Shown here piece by piece: positions 15,485 to 24,466 of a stretch of 64,000 nucleotides of DNA; positions within the stretch are counted from its first letter, which is position 1; each line of letters opens with the position of its first letter. Under the pieces are notes generated by a model, which did not search any database, was not told the origin of the DNA, and was given only the letters and a program-made list of their open reading frames with translations. This stretch comes from VBDM01 sp049802235. Lineage in GTDB: Bacteria > Pseudomonadota > Gammaproteobacteria > Burkholderiales > SG8-39. The translations under genes were made by a program, and so were the position numbers. The stretch lies in the NCBI GenBank assembly GCA_049802235.1, contig JBARMB010000079.1, forward strand, positions 1-64,000. Reading direction: 5' to 3'.

Positions 15485-16366
15485 ATGAGCGCGGTGCGGA
15501 TCGCCCCGGAATCGCTGAAAGACATCGTCGCTGCAAACTCCGCGCCCGCGGCAGGCGCGACCGTTGCAGTGCCGGAAAAGCCGCTCTACGTACGCGCGCG
15601 AGCGCCCGAGTGGCTGCCGCGGGCGCTGGCGATGCTGGCGGGCCTGTTGCTGTTTGCGGCGTTGTGGTCGGTGCTGACGAAATTCAGTCCCGATTTGCCC
15701 GGCCCCGCCAAGACCTGGCACTCGGCGATGCAGGTGTTCGGCGATCCGTTTTACCGCAAGGGGCCCAACGACCAGGGCATCGGCTGGAACGTACTGTCCT
15801 CGCTCGAGCGCGTCGGCATCGGCTTCGGTCTTGCCGCGCTGCTCGGCATCCCGCTCGGTTTCATGCTGGGCAGATTCCGGTTCCTCTCCGACATGGCGGC
15901 GCCGATCATCAGCCTGTTGCGCCCGGTGAGCCCGCTCGCCTGGCTGCCGATCGGCCTGATGGTCTTCAGGGCGGCGAACCCGGCGGCGATCTGGGTGATC
16001 TTCATCTCGAGCATCTGGCCGATGATCATCAACACCGCGGTCGGAGTCCGCCAGATTCCCGCCGACTACATGAACGTTGCGCGGGTGCTCAACCTTTCGG
16101 AGTGGAAGGTGTTGACGCGCATCCTTTTTCCGGCGGTGCTGCCTTACATGATCACCGGCGTGCGCCTGTCGATCGGCGTGGCGTGGCTGGTGATCGTGGC
16201 GGCGGAGATGCTCACCGGCGGGGTGGGCATCGGCTTCTGGGTCTGGGACGAGTGGAACAATCTGAACGTCGAGCACATCATCATCGCGATTTTCGTCGTC
16301 GGGATCGTGGGTCTTCTGCTCGAGCAGGCGCTCCTTCTGCTGGCGCGGCGGTTCAGCTACGAGTAG
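15485..16366 (+). CDS. nrtB: Nitrate ABC transporter permease NrtB
   Basis: A 293-residue inner-membrane permease of the NrtB/SsuC type. An approximately 45-residue cytoplasmic N-terminus is followed by about six hydrophobic spans. The EAA-like loop that contacts the ATPase is in MNVARVLNLSEWKVLTRILF, and the C-terminal half contains GVAWLVIVAAEMLTGGVGIG, typical of this group. It starts 10 bp after nrtA and ends 9 bp before nrtC. It would form the membrane channel for nitrate or nitrite uptake with NrtA and the single ATPase. Confidence 0.92.
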   Translation: MSAVRIAPESLKDIVAANSAPAAGATVAVPEKPLYVRARAPEWLPRALAMLAGLLLFAALWSVLTKFSPDLPGPAKTWHSAMQVFGDPFYRKGPNDQGIGWNVLSSLERVGIGFGLAALLGIPLGFMLGRFRFLSDMAAPIISLLRPVSPLAWLPIGLMVFRAANPAAIWVIFISSIWPMIINTAVGVRQIPADYMNVARVLNLSEWKVLTRILFPAVLPYMITGVRLSIGVAWLVIVAAEMLTGGVGIGFWVWDEWNNLNVEHIIIAIFVVGIVGLLLEQALLLLARRFSYE

Positions 16367-16375
16367 GAAAAGACG

Positions 16376-17167
16376 ATGGGCAAATATCTGCAGATCGAGA
16401 ACGTCGGCATGGTATTCGAGACCCGGAAGGGGCCGTTCACGGCATTGCGCGACGTCAGCCTCGAAATCGGGCAGGGCGAATTCGTTTCGCTGATCGGCCA
16501 TTCGGGGTGCGGAAAATCGACCCTGCTGAACCTCGTCGCGGGCCTGCTCCGGCCGACGGATGGCCACATTCTCCTCGCCAACCGCGAAGTCGCCGCGCCC
16601 GGTCCCGATCGCGGCGTGGTGTTCCAGAACCATTCGCTGCTGCCCTGGCTGACCTGCTTCGAAAACGTTTATCTGGCGGTGGAACGGGTGTTCGGCGCGT
16701 CCGAAAAGAAGGATGCGCTGAAGGAACGCGTCCTCAGGACGCTGGAACTGGTGCACCTCGGGCACGACTGGCACAAGTATCCGCACGAAATCTCCGGCGG
16801 CATGAAGCAGCGCGTCGGCATCGCGCGCGCGTTGTCGATGGAACCCAGGATGCTGCTGCTCGACGAGCCCTTCGGCGCGCTCGATGCGCTAACGCGTGCC
16901 CACCTGCAGGACGAGTTGATGAATATCGTCGCCACGACTGAGAGCACCGTGATGATGGTCACCCACGACGTGGACGAAGCCGTGCTGCTTTCCGACCGCG
17001 TGGTGATGCTGACCAACGGGCCCTCGGCGACCGTGGGCGAGGTGCTCCAGGTGGACCTGCCGCGGCCGCGCGATCGCCTGAGGCTCGCCGGGAATCAACG
17101 CTATATCGCAAACCGGAGCACGGTGCTTCAGTTTCTCTATCGGAAGCAGATGTGCGAGGCGGCGTGA
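16376..17167 (+). CDS. nrtC: Nitrate ABC transporter ATP-binding protein NrtC/D
   Basis: A 263-residue ABC ATPase. Walker A is GHSGCGKST (41-49), the signature is EISGGMKQRVGIAR, and Walker B is MLLLDEPFGALDA; the H-loop is MMVTHDVDEA. It lacks the NrtA-like C-terminal extension of cyanobacterial NrtC, so it is closer to NrtD in form and the transporter probably uses a homodimer. It sits between nrtB and nirB in a single operon, linking uptake to nitrite reduction. Confidence 0.92.
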   Translation: MGKYLQIENVGMVFETRKGPFTALRDVSLEIGQGEFVSLIGHSGCGKSTLLNLVAGLLRPTDGHILLANREVAAPGPDRGVVFQNHSLLPWLTCFENVYLAVERVFGASEKKDALKERVLRTLELVHLGHDWHKYPHEISGGMKQRVGIARALSMEPRMLLLDEPFGALDALTRAHLQDELMNIVATTESTVMMVTHDVDEAVLLSDRVVMLTNGPSATVGEVLQVDLPRPRDRLRLAGNQRYIANRSTVLQFLYRKQMCEAA

Positions 17168-17264
17168 TGGCCGGCAAGGTCTGCCTGATCGGTAAGGTGG
17201 TCGGAGTCGCTCAGGTCGTCGGGCAGGCAAGCGCGCCGAGCCGCGCTGCATGAGGGAGGAACCG

Positions 17265-19709
17265 ATGAAGAAAATGAAGCTCGTGATGGTCGGCAACGGC
17301 ATGGCCGGCGTGCGCACGCTGGAAGAACTGCTGAAGATTGCGCCGGACCTCTACGACATCACGGTATTCGGCGCCGAGCCGCACGCCAACTACAACCGCA
17401 TCCTGCTCTCGCCGGTGCTCGCGGGCGAGATGACCATCGACGATATCATGCTGAACGACGTCAACTGGTATGCGAGCAACAACATCAGGCTTCAGCTCGG
17501 CAAGAAAGTGACGAAGATCGAGCGCAAAGCGCGGCGAGTCGTCGCAGCCGACGGCACCGCCGAGGACTACGACCGGCTGCTGCTCGCCACCGGCTCCAAT
17601 CCTTTCATCCTTCCCGTGCCGGGCAAGGAGCTGGAGGGCGTGCTGACCTACCGCGACATCCGGGACACTTACGCCATGATCGAGGCGTCGAAGCAATATC
17701 GGCACGCGGTGGTGATCGGCGGCGGGCTGCTGGGCCTGGAGGCGGCCAACGGGCTCAAGCTGCGCGGCATGAACGTGACCGTAGTGCACCTCATGGAATG
17801 GCTGATGGAGCGCCAACTCGATCGCACCGCGGCGCAACTGCTGCAGCAATCGCTCGAGGCGAAGGGACTGCAGTTCCTGCTGCAAAAGCAGACGGCGGAA
17901 ATTCTCGGCAACTCCGCCGGACGGGTGCGAGGGGTGCGCTTCAAGGACGGGAGCGAGATCGTGGCCGACCTCGTGGTGATGGCGGTCGGCATCCGGCCCA
18001 ACACCGGGCTGGCGGAGTCCGCCGGCATCCACTGCGACCGCGGCATCGTGGTCAACGACACCCTGCAGACCTACGACCCGAAAATCTATGCCGTGGGCGA
18101 ATGCGCGGCGCATCGCGGGATCGCCTACGGGCTGGTGGCGCCGCTGTTCGAGATGGCGAAGGTGTGCGCAAACCACCTGGCCCATTTCGGCATCGGCCGC
18201 TACACCGGCTCGGCGACTTCGACCAAGCTGAAGGTCACGGGGATCGACCTGTTCTCGGCGGGTGATTTCATGGGCGGGCCCGGCACCGAGGACATCGTCC
18301 TGCACGACACCGTGGGCGGCGCATACAAGAAGCTGGTGCTGCGCGAGGACCGCGTCGTCGGCGCGGTGCTGTACGGCGACACCAGCGACGGCTCGTGGTA
18401 CTTCCAGCTGCTCGGCGACCGGAAGAACATCGCCGAAATCCGCGATCACCTGCTGTTCGGCCAGAATCATCTCGGCAACACCGGCCACCAGGGGCAAAGC
18501 AGGGCCGCGGCGATGGCGGACGACATGGAGGTGTGCGGCTGCAACGGCGTGTGCAAGGGCGCGATCGTGCGCGCCATCAAGGGAAAAGGGCTGTTCACCC
18601 TGGATGAGGTGCGCAGGCACACCAAGGCTTCCAGCTCCTGCGGCTCCTGCACCGGGCTGGTCGAGCAGATCCTCGCCTCCACGGTGGGCGGAGCCTACGC
18701 GCCGCAGCCCGCCGCAACCAAGCCAATGTGCGGCTGCACCGACTACACCCACGAGGAAGTGCGCAGGGCGATCCGGGAAGGGATCTACGAGGGAAAGCGG
18801 CTGCTCTCGATCCCCGCCGCGATGCGCTTCCTCGAGTGGCGCACGCCGAACGGCTGTTCGAGCTGCCGGCCGGCGCTCAACTACTACCTGATCTCGACCT
18901 GGCCGCACGAAGCCGCGGACGATCCGCAATCGCGCTTCATCAACGAGCGCGCGCACGCCAACATCCAGAAGGACGGCACCTTCTCGGTCGTGCCGCGCAT
19001 GTTCGGCGGCATCACCAATGCGGATCAGTTGCGGCGTATCGCCGACGTGGTGGACCGATACAAGATTCCCACCGTGAAGGTTACCGGCGGCCAGCGTATC
19101 GACCTTCTCGGCGTGAAGAAGGAGCAGCTGCCCGGGGTCTGGCGCGACCTTGACATGCCCTCCGGCCACGCCTATGCCAAGGCGCTGCGCACGGTGAAAA
19201 CCTGCGTCGGCTCGGAGTGGTGCCGCTTCGGCGTGCAGGACTCGACCAACATGGGGATCGAGCTGGAAAAAGCGCTGTGGCGGATGTACGCGCCTCACAA
19301 GGTGAAAATGGCCGTATCCGGCTGCCCGCGCAACTGCGCCGAGTCCGGCGTCAAGGACATCGGCGTGATCGGGGTCGATTCCGGCTGGGAGCTCTACGTC
19401 GGCGGCAACGGCGGCATCAAGACCGAGGTGGCCCAGTTCCTGGCGAAGGTGAAGACGCGCGAGGAAGTGCTCGAGTATGCCGGCGCGTTCCTGCAACTCT
19501 ACCGCGAAGAAGCGCGCTATCTCGACCGCACCGTCCACTACGTGCAGCGCGTCGGCCTCGACACCATCAAGAAAAAAGTGGTCGAGGACGCGGACAACCG
19601 CAAGGCCCTGTACGCGCGGCTCCGGTTTGCGCTCGAAGGCGAGCCCGATCCGTGGAAGGAGCGCGCCGCCGGCGAAGACCGGCGGGAATTCGAAGCGCTC
19701 GCGATATAG
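17265..19709 (+). CDS. nirB: Nitrite reductase [NAD(P)H] large subunit NirB
   Basis: Reduces nitrite to ammonium in the cytoplasm using NAD(P)H, FAD, Fe-S and siroheme. The 814-residue protein has an N-terminal pyridine nucleotide-disulfide oxidoreductase domain (MVGNGMAGVRTLEEL), two BFD-type [2Fe-2S] regions (VCGCNGVCKGAIV with SCGSC; MCGCTDYTHEEV with GCSSC), and the siroheme/4Fe-4S domain with ligands in TCVGSEWCRFG and GCPRNCAES. The ATG at 17265 is chosen over 17250 because AGGGAGG lies seven to ten bases upstream. nirD follows nine bases later. Confidence 0.95.
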   Translation: MKKMKLVMVGNGMAGVRTLEELLKIAPDLYDITVFGAEPHANYNRILLSPVLAGEMTIDDIMLNDVNWYASNNIRLQLGKKVTKIERKARRVVAADGTAEDYDRLLLATGSNPFILPVPGKELEGVLTYRDIRDTYAMIEASKQYRHAVVIGGGLLGLEAANGLKLRGMNVTVVHLMEWLMERQLDRTAAQLLQQSLEAKGLQFLLQKQTAEILGNSAGRVRGVRFKDGSEIVADLVVMAVGIRPNTGLAESAGIHCDRGIVVNDTLQTYDPKIYAVGECAAHRGIAYGLVAPLFEMAKVCANHLAHFGIGRYTGSATSTKLKVTGIDLFSAGDFMGGPGTEDIVLHDTVGGAYKKLVLREDRVVGAVLYGDTSDGSWYFQLLGDRKNIAEIRDHLLFGQNHLGNTGHQGQSRAAAMADDMEVCGCNGVCKGAIVRAIKGKGLFTLDEVRRHTKASSSCGSCTGLVEQILASTVGGAYAPQPAATKPMCGCTDYTHEEVRRAIREGIYEGKRLLSIPAAMRFLEWRTPNGCSSCRPALNYYLISTWPHEAADDPQSRFINERAHANIQKDGTFSVVPRMFGGITNADQLRRIADVVDRYKIPTVKVTGGQRIDLLGVKKEQLPGVWRDLDMPSGHAYAKALRTVKTCVGSEWCRFGVQDSTNMGIELEKALWRMYAPHKVKMAVSGCPRNCAESGVKDIGVIGVDSGWELYVGGNGGIKTEVAQFLAKVKTREEVLEYAGAFLQLYREEARYLDRTVHYVQRVGLDTIKKKVVEDADNRKALYARLRFALEGEPDPWKERAAGEDRREFEALAI

Positions 19710-19717
19710 GACCGCCC

Positions 19718-20059
19718 GTGGGAACCGTCTCCGAACCGCTGCGCATGACGAGCTGGATCAGGGTCTGCAGGATCGAAGACATTCCGCCGCTCGGCGCGCG
19801 CGTGATCCGGCGCGCGGAGGGCGACATCGCGGTATTCCGCAACGCAGAGGACGAAGTTTTCGCGCTGCTCGACCGCTGCCCCCACAAGGGCGGGCCGCTG
19901 TCGCAGGGCATCGTCTTCGGGCGCAAGGTCGCCTGCCCGCTGCACGGATGGAGCATTCAGCTGGCGGACGGCTGCGCCGTGGCGCCGGATGAGGGCTGCA
20001 CCCGGACGTTCCCCTCGAAGGTGGAGGGCGGCGACGTGCTGCTGTGCCTGGTGGGGTGA
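19718..20059 (+). CDS. nirD: Nitrite reductase small subunit NirD (Rieske-type)
   Basis: A 113-residue Rieske-fold small subunit of NirBD. The cluster motifs CPHKGGPLSQG and CPLHGW are both intact. The GTG at 19718 gives an N-terminal tail MGTVSEPLR; an ATG at 19745 gives 104 residues, nearer the usual size, and cannot be excluded. It ends the nrtABC-nirBD operon and converges on waaF with 29 bp between. Confidence 0.9.
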   Translation: MGTVSEPLRMTSWIRVCRIEDIPPLGARVIRRAEGDIAVFRNAEDEVFALLDRCPHKGGPLSQGIVFGRKVACPLHGWSIQLADGCAVAPDEGCTRTFPSKVEGGDVLLCLVG

Positions 20060-20088
20060 CGCGAATCTGCCCGGAGAACCGGGAGCGC

Positions 20089-21108
20089 CTATTCCGTGCT
20101 CGCCCCGACGGCGGCGATCTCCTCGAGCACGCGCTCGGGGAGCAGTTCGTTCATGCACCTGAAGTGCCCGAGCGGGCATTCGCGCTTGAAGCACGGGCTG
20201 CATTCGATCCCGGTTCTCACCGCGCGCGCGCTTGCAGACAGCGGTGGCGTGTGCTCGGGGCTGGAAGAGCCGTACAGCGCCACCAGCGGCCGGCCGACGC
20301 CGGCGGCGACATGCATCAGCCCCGAGTCGTTGCTCACCACCACCGCGGCGACCGACAGCAGATCGATCGCGCTCTCGAGATCGGTCCTGCCGCACAGGCT
20401 GATCGCGGCGCCTTCGCTCGCGGCGGCGATCTCCTCGCCGATCCCACGCTCGTTTCCCGAGCCGATCAGCCAGACCGCGTAGCCTTGCGCGGCGAGCTTG
20501 CGCGCGAGTGCGGCGAAGTGGCGCGCCGGCCAGCGCTTCGCCGGCCCGTACTCGGCGCCGGGGCAGAAGGCCACCACCGGTCTGGTGCGTGCGAGCCCCA
20601 GCCGGCCGAGCGCGATGACGAGGTTGGCCTCATCGACGCGCAGCCGCACCTGCGGCAGCGGACGTGCGGGGGCGGCGCCCGGTTTTTCGGCGAGCTGCGC
20701 GTAGCGTTCCGCCATCAGCGGCAGGCGCTTCTCGTCGAGCTTGTGCACCCGATTCAGCAGGCCGTATCTCGACTCGCCGATGAATCCGGCGCGCAGCGGA
20801 ATAGCGGCGAAGAACGGTATCAGCGCCGATTTGAAGCTGTTCGGCAGCACGATCGCCTCGTCGTAGGCGCGCGCGCGCAGGCTGCGGCCCAGGCGCCAGC
20901 GCGCGGCAAGCTGAAGTTTGCCGTGCTCGAACGGCGCCTCGATGACGGCGCCGATCTCGGGCATGCGCTGCAGCACCGGCGCGGTCCAGGGCGGAGCGAG
21001 CACATCGAGCATCGCGCCCGGAAACCGCTTTCGCAGGCGCGCGAACAGCGGCTGGGCGAGCAGCGTGTCGCCGATCCAGTTCGGCGCGACGATGAGGATT
21101 TTCGGCAC
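20089..21108 (-). CDS. waaF: ADP-heptose:LPS heptosyltransferase II WaaF
   Basis: Adds the second heptose to the LPS inner core from ADP-heptose at the inner membrane. The 339-residue GT9 protein starts with ILIVAPNWIGDTLLAQPLF and has the nucleotide-sugar site near VVVSNDSGLMHVAAGVGRP. FKRECPLGHFRCMNELLPE near the C-terminus is typical of WaaF. It is downstream of the zinc-finger gene, a common betaproteobacterial order. Heptose supply is linked to rfaE2 at 2.8 kb. Confidence 0.93.
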   Translation of the reverse strand: MPKILIVAPNWIGDTLLAQPLFARLRKRFPGAMLDVLAPPWTAPVLQRMPEIGAVIEAPFEHGKLQLAARWRLGRSLRARAYDEAIVLPNSFKSALIPFFAAIPLRAGFIGESRYGLLNRVHKLDEKRLPLMAERYAQLAEKPGAAPARPLPQVRLRVDEANLVIALGRLGLARTRPVVAFCPGAEYGPAKRWPARHFAALARKLAAQGYAVWLIGSGNERGIGEEIAAASEGAAISLCGRTDLESAIDLLSVAAVVVSNDSGLMHVAAGVGRPLVALYGSSSPEHTPPLSASARAVRTGIECSPCFKRECPLGHFRCMNELLPERVLEEIAAVGASTE

Positions 21109-21120
21109 GAAGGAAAGGAC

Positions 21121-21321
21121 CTAGTGCCCCTTTGGCGGCTGGCCTTTATAGACGTAACGCGTGCCGCAGTAGGGGCACAGCACCTCGCTCGCCGCGGCGA
21201 CATCGAGGAACACGCGCGGATGCATGCACCACACCGGCGATTTCGGCGTCGGGCAATGCAGCGGCAGGTCGGCCTCGGTGACTTCGACGACGCGGCTGGT
21301 CTGGTCGTTTGCGCCCATCAT
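21121..21321 (-). CDS. CHCC-type zinc-finger domain protein
   Basis: A 66-residue protein with the zf-CHCC pattern: Cys in LPLHCPTPKSP, WCMHPRVFLDV and VLCPYCGTRYVY supply the metal ligands. It is related to the small bacterial proteins similar to the NDUFS6 zinc domain; function in bacteria is undefined. The start at 21321 has GGAGGG upstream on the minus strand; a second ATG follows at 21318. It sits between ilvE and waaF, both on the same strand, as in many betaproteobacteria. Confidence 0.85.
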   Translation of the reverse strand: MMGANDQTSRVVEVTEADLPLHCPTPKSPVWCMHPRVFLDVAAASEVLCPYCGTRYVYKGQPPKGH

Positions 21322-21386
21322 GCCGCTCCCTCCGTGCCTCTTCGCGAGTATTGAACAAACTTGTGTCGGGAGCAAGGCACTCGCCC

Positions 21387-21530
21387 GGTCGCATCCCCGC
21401 CTAGCGGGGCGACCGGAAAGGCGGAGCAGGGGCCCCGTTCCAAGAACGGGGATGCGACCCTTCTCCGGACGCATGGGGCCGCCCGTCGCCCGCGGCCGCC
21501 CGCGGGGTCAGATCCCCAGCGCTTGCTGGG
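21387..21530. repeat. Cluster of nested palindromes between ilvE and the zinc-finger gene
   Basis: A perfect 13-bp inverted repeat (GGTCGCATCCCCG at 21387-21399, complement at 21447-21459) encloses a CCCCGC/GCGGGG hairpin and overlaps a CCCCGTTC/GAACGGGG hairpin. A CCCCAGC/GCTGGGG hairpin follows near 21514-21531. The block fills most of the 247-bp ilvE to zinc-finger intergenic space. It may be an ilvE terminator or mRNA-processing structure. Confidence 0.6.
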
Positions 21531-21568
21531 GCCCCTCTCCCGCCCTTCGGCGGCCCCTGCTCGGGGGC

Positions 21569-22528
21569 TCATGCCTTTGCCTTGGTCGCCTTCGCCGGCT
21601 TCTTCTCGTACACCGGCGAGAGCCAGTCCTTGTGCTTGGCGACTTTGCCGGCGACGACGTCGAAGAACAGCTTCTGGATCCTGGCCGTGACCGGCCCGCG
21701 CTTGCCGGCGCCGATCACGCGGCCGTCGAGCTCGCGGATCGGCGTCACTTCCGCGGCGGTGCCGGTGAAGAAGGCCTCGTCGGCGATGTAGATATCGTCG
21801 CGCGTGATGCGCCTTGAGATCACCTCGTAGCCGAGCTCGTTCGCCAGCGTGATCACCGAGGCGCGGGTGATGCCGGAGAGCGCCGAGGTCAGCTCCGGTT
21901 CGTGGAGCTTGCCGTCCTTGACGATGAACAGGTTCTCGCCCGAGCCCTCGGCGACGAAGCCGTCGACGTCGAGCAGCAGCCCTTCGTCGTAGCCGTGCTG
22001 CGTCGCTTCCAGGTTCGCCAGGATCGAGTTCGGATAGGTCCCGGCCATCTTGGCGCGCGCCATGGTGACGTTGACGTGATGGCGCGCGTAGGACGAGGTC
22101 TTGACGCGGATGCCCTTCTCGATCGCCTCGGCGCCGAGGTACGCGCCCCAGGGCCAGGCGGCGATGGCCACGTGCACGGTGGCGCCGATCGGCGACACGC
22201 CCATCTTCTCCGAGCCGTAGAAGGCGATCGGCCGGATGTAGCAGGAGTCGTGCTTGTTCGCGCGCACCACTTCCTTCTGCGCCTCGATCAGCGTCTCGCG
22301 GCTGTAGGGGATTTTCATCATGTAGATGTGCGCCGAGTTGAACAGCCGCTCGGTGTGCTCGGCGAGGCGGAAGATCGCGGTGCCCTCGATGGTCTTGTAG
22401 GCGCGCACGCCCTCGAAGACCGACAAGCCGTAGTGCAGCGAGTGGGTGAGAACGTGGGTGGTCGCGGAACGCCAGGGCACGAGCTTGCCGTCGTACCAGA
22501 TGGTTCCGTCGCGATCGGCCATCGACAT
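21569..22528 (-). CDS. ilvE: Branched-chain amino acid aminotransferase IlvE
   Basis: Pyridoxal-phosphate transaminase for the last step of Leu, Ile and Val synthesis. The 319-residue class IV protein has the N-terminal IWYDGKLVPW, the substrate motif HYGLSVFEGVRAY, and the PLP lysine in the MARAKMAGTYPNS region, followed by LEATQHGYDEGLLLD and GTAAEVTPIRELDGR. The ATG at 22528 is preferred over an upstream frame at 22549 because GGAG lies about seven bases before it. It marks the left edge of the accessory insertion that separates it from glnE. Confidence 0.93.
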   Translation of the reverse strand: MSMADRDGTIWYDGKLVPWRSATTHVLTHSLHYGLSVFEGVRAYKTIEGTAIFRLAEHTERLFNSAHIYMMKIPYSRETLIEAQKEVVRANKHDSCYIRPIAFYGSEKMGVSPIGATVHVAIAAWPWGAYLGAEAIEKGIRVKTSSYARHHVNVTMARAKMAGTYPNSILANLEATQHGYDEGLLLDVDGFVAEGSGENLFIVKDGKLHEPELTSALSGITRASVITLANELGYEVISRRITRDDIYIADEAFFTGTAAEVTPIRELDGRVIGAGKRGPVTARIQKLFFDVVAGKVAKHKDWLSPVYEKKPAKATKAKA

Positions 22529-22723
22529 GGGATATCTCCGTGGCAGCATTCTAAAAAGCTATTTTAGCGGAAACCAGCACGGCGCCGCGCCCGGAATTGA
22601 TTTCCCCGTCCTTTGCAAGGAGGGGCGCCCGCGGAGCGGACGCGGTGACCGCCGCCGGCAGGACACAACCCGGCTTTTGACGGTCCAGTTGATCGACTTG
22701 TTGATTCCCGCGGGTTGGCCCGC

Positions 22724-22752
22724 TTGACGTAGTTACGTTACGTAGCTACACT
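22724..22752 (+). promoter_or_regulatory. Promoter and operator-like palindromes of brnTA
   Basis: TTGACG (22724-22729) and TACACT (22747-22752) are separated by exactly 17 bp. The spacer and -10 contain overlapping dyads (GTAGCTAC at 22742-22749 and repeated TACGT), suitable for autorepression by BrnA. The -10 ends at the base before the annotated GTG, so the transcript probably starts inside the first codons. Confidence 0.65.
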
Positions 22753-23031
22753 GTGCAAGTGATTGCCTGGGATGAAAGCAAGCGAAAGCTCAATCTCCAG
22801 AAGCACGGGATCGATTTTCGCGACGCCGAAGCCCTCTTCGACGGACCGACCGTCACCGCCGAGGACAAGCGATTGTCGTATGGCGAACAACGTCTGGTTA
22901 CCCTGGGCATGCTGAACGGCGTGATCGTCTCCATGACGTACACCGAGCGGAAAGGTCAACTCAGAGTCATCTCGATCAGAAAGGCACTGAAACATGAAGC
23001 GCGCTACTACATCTCGCAAATCGCAAAGTGA
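22753..23031 (+). CDS. brnT: BrnT-family toxin
   Basis: A 92-residue type II toxin of the BrnT family, a RelE-like ribonuclease that inhibits translation. The family pattern is clear: WDESKRKLNLQKHGIDF at the N-terminus, RLVTLGMLNG, and VISIRKALKHEARYY at the C-terminus. The start is GTG at 22753; a second GTG at 22759 would fit a leaderless transcript from the promoter that ends at 22752. It overlaps brnA by 38 bp, in the toxin-first order normal for this family. Confidence 0.9.
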   Translation: MQVIAWDESKRKLNLQKHGIDFRDAEALFDGPTVTAEDKRLSYGEQRLVTLGMLNGVIVSMTYTERKGQLRVISIRKALKHEARYYISQIAK

Positions 23032-23275
23032 CTGGGCTCGCGTAAAGGCGATGAAAGACAAGGATGTCGTCGTCGATCGCGACGCGCCGGAATGGACCCC
23101 GGAAATGTTCGCCCGGGCGGTCGTGAAGCGGGGACTCAAGCCTGCCCGGACAAAATCGCTTCTCTCGATTCGGGTCGATACCGAAGTCCTCTCGTGGTTC
23201 AAATCCCGGGGGTCGGGCTATCAATCCCGAATGAATGCCCTGTTGCGGGCGTACATGGAAGCTCACAAGACATGA
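22994..23275 (+). CDS. brnA: BrnA-family antitoxin
   Basis: A 93-residue antitoxin partner of BrnT. The C-terminal half is the ribbon-helix-helix-like DNA-binding region (LLSIRVDTEVLSWFKSRG, then GYQSRMNALLRAYMEA); the N-terminal half (TPEMFARAVVKRGLKP) likely wraps the toxin. It should neutralise BrnT and repress the shared promoter. Both genes look intact. Confidence 0.9.
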   Translation: MKRATTSRKSQSDWARVKAMKDKDVVVDRDAPEWTPEMFARAVVKRGLKPARTKSLLSIRVDTEVLSWFKSRGSGYQSRMNALLRAYMEAHKT

Positions 23276-23452
23276 GGTTCAACTACACGTTCGATCGGAC
23301 GCTCTTCGAGCGCCGATCAACGTTGCGTTGGTTCGGAAGTTTTCGCGCCGGTTGCGATTCGGTTTGGTCGAGCAGGGTTGAGTGCGAGCCCGAGGTGGCT
23401 CCTCGACCGGAGCGAAACTAGGCACTGGATCGCAACGGTGAGACTCGGGTAA

Positions 23453-23806
23453 TCACTCCGAAGATTCGGGCTCGCTTAGACGATCACTGCAAGTGCGCAG
23501 CAATAGCTCTGCATTTTGCTTCCACCAACGGAATGCTCGACCCTCCGGTGTGTTGGCTTTTAGTAGCGCTTCTTGCCTCTTCACGTCGAGCATAATGGCG
23601 TCAATGTCAATTCCGGATGGCTCAAATTTCTGGTTTGACTCCAGATCAAGGTAACCATCTTCGAGCGAAGCAATTGACTCACATACGCGCGTAAGCGCTG
23701 CACCAGTGCGGTAGTGTGAATAAACGGAGAATGCCAGCAGACCGCCTAGAATCCATGCAGCTGGGTTCTTAGCAAACCGCTTTCCCAACGATGTGGCTTC
23801 GGCCAT
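23453..23806 (-). CDS. Hypothetical membrane-anchored protein
   Basis: A 117-residue protein with one hydrophobic span near residues 15-33 (AAWILGGLLAFSVYSHY) and a soluble, acidic C-terminal part. No family is recognised. Base composition is visibly lower in GC than the flanking core genes, as in the next two genes, suggesting transfer. It is on the opposite strand to brnTA. Confidence 0.5.
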   Translation of the reverse strand: MAEATSLGKRFAKNPAAWILGGLLAFSVYSHYRTGAALTRVCESIASLEDGYLDLESNQKFEPSGIDIDAIMLDVKRQEALLKANTPEGRAFRWWKQNAELLLRTCSDRLSEPESSE

Positions 23807-23872
23807 TTTTCCCCGATTTGAAAAACTTGACCCTCAAAAAATAGGCAGTCCGTGTGGATAGTTCCTGAGACT

Positions 23873-24406
23873 TTAGGCGGAAGTGCGGAAGCGGATTATC
23901 TTGAGCAATCGGGTCAACCCTAAGCCGATTGCATAGAGAATCCCGGACAAAACAATACCAGCAAAAAATCCGATCAGGGCACCCTCAAGGGAGAAGGGCA
24001 GTTTCTGGTACACGCCATCGACGAAGCCATATGGGTTAGCCCCATTGTACGAGCTGTAGATCGGGAGCATGCCTAAAATGACATACCATAGACGCTTGGC
24101 TTTGAGACGCGTTGTCATTGTCACCTCCGGTTGAGTTTGTAGCCTCCGTGAGCGTAGCACCGTCCTATGGAGCCAAACGGCTGCAACTCCGACGATCAAC
24201 AACCAGGACCAGAACGTCGAATTGCGGGCCCAGCCGATAGCCAGACCGCCAAAAAAAGCCCAGGCAGGGACGCCACGGGCACTCAAGTAATCCCAAGCCT
24301 GCAGCTCGGCGGGAAGGTCCAGTATTATCAGTGCGCAGATCGTCGCGCCAAGGCAGAGCACCAGCCACGTGAATAAGGATCGGTCGGCGATGAAGCGGCG
24401 CAGCAT
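23873..24406 (-). CDS. Hypothetical integral membrane protein
   Basis: A 177-residue protein with about four hydrophobic spans: LFTWLVLCLGATICALIIL, WAFFGGLAIGW, WSWLLIVGVAAVWL and the C-terminal LIGFFAGIVLSGILYAIGLG. No family is recognised. It lies 66 bp downstream of the start of 23453-23806's reading direction on the same strand, in lower-GC DNA, and may share a transcript with the 24467 gene. Confidence 0.55.
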   Translation of the reverse strand: MLRRFIADRSLFTWLVLCLGATICALIILDLPAELQAWDYLSARGVPAWAFFGGLAIGWARNSTFWSWLLIVGVAAVWLHRTVLRSRRLQTQPEVTMTTRLKAKRLWYVILGMLPIYSSYNGANPYGFVDGVYQKLPFSLEGALIGFFAGIVLSGILYAIGLGLTRLLKIIRFRTSA

Positions 24407-24466
24407 TAGGTCATCACTCCTCCCGAGATGGGGATAGTGAAGATGGCGTTGTCATTGGTACGTCCC

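Noticed and set aside
20070..20083. Small hairpin CCCGG-AGAA-CCGGG between nirD and waaF as terminator
   Set aside because: Only a 5-bp stem and no T-run on either strand.
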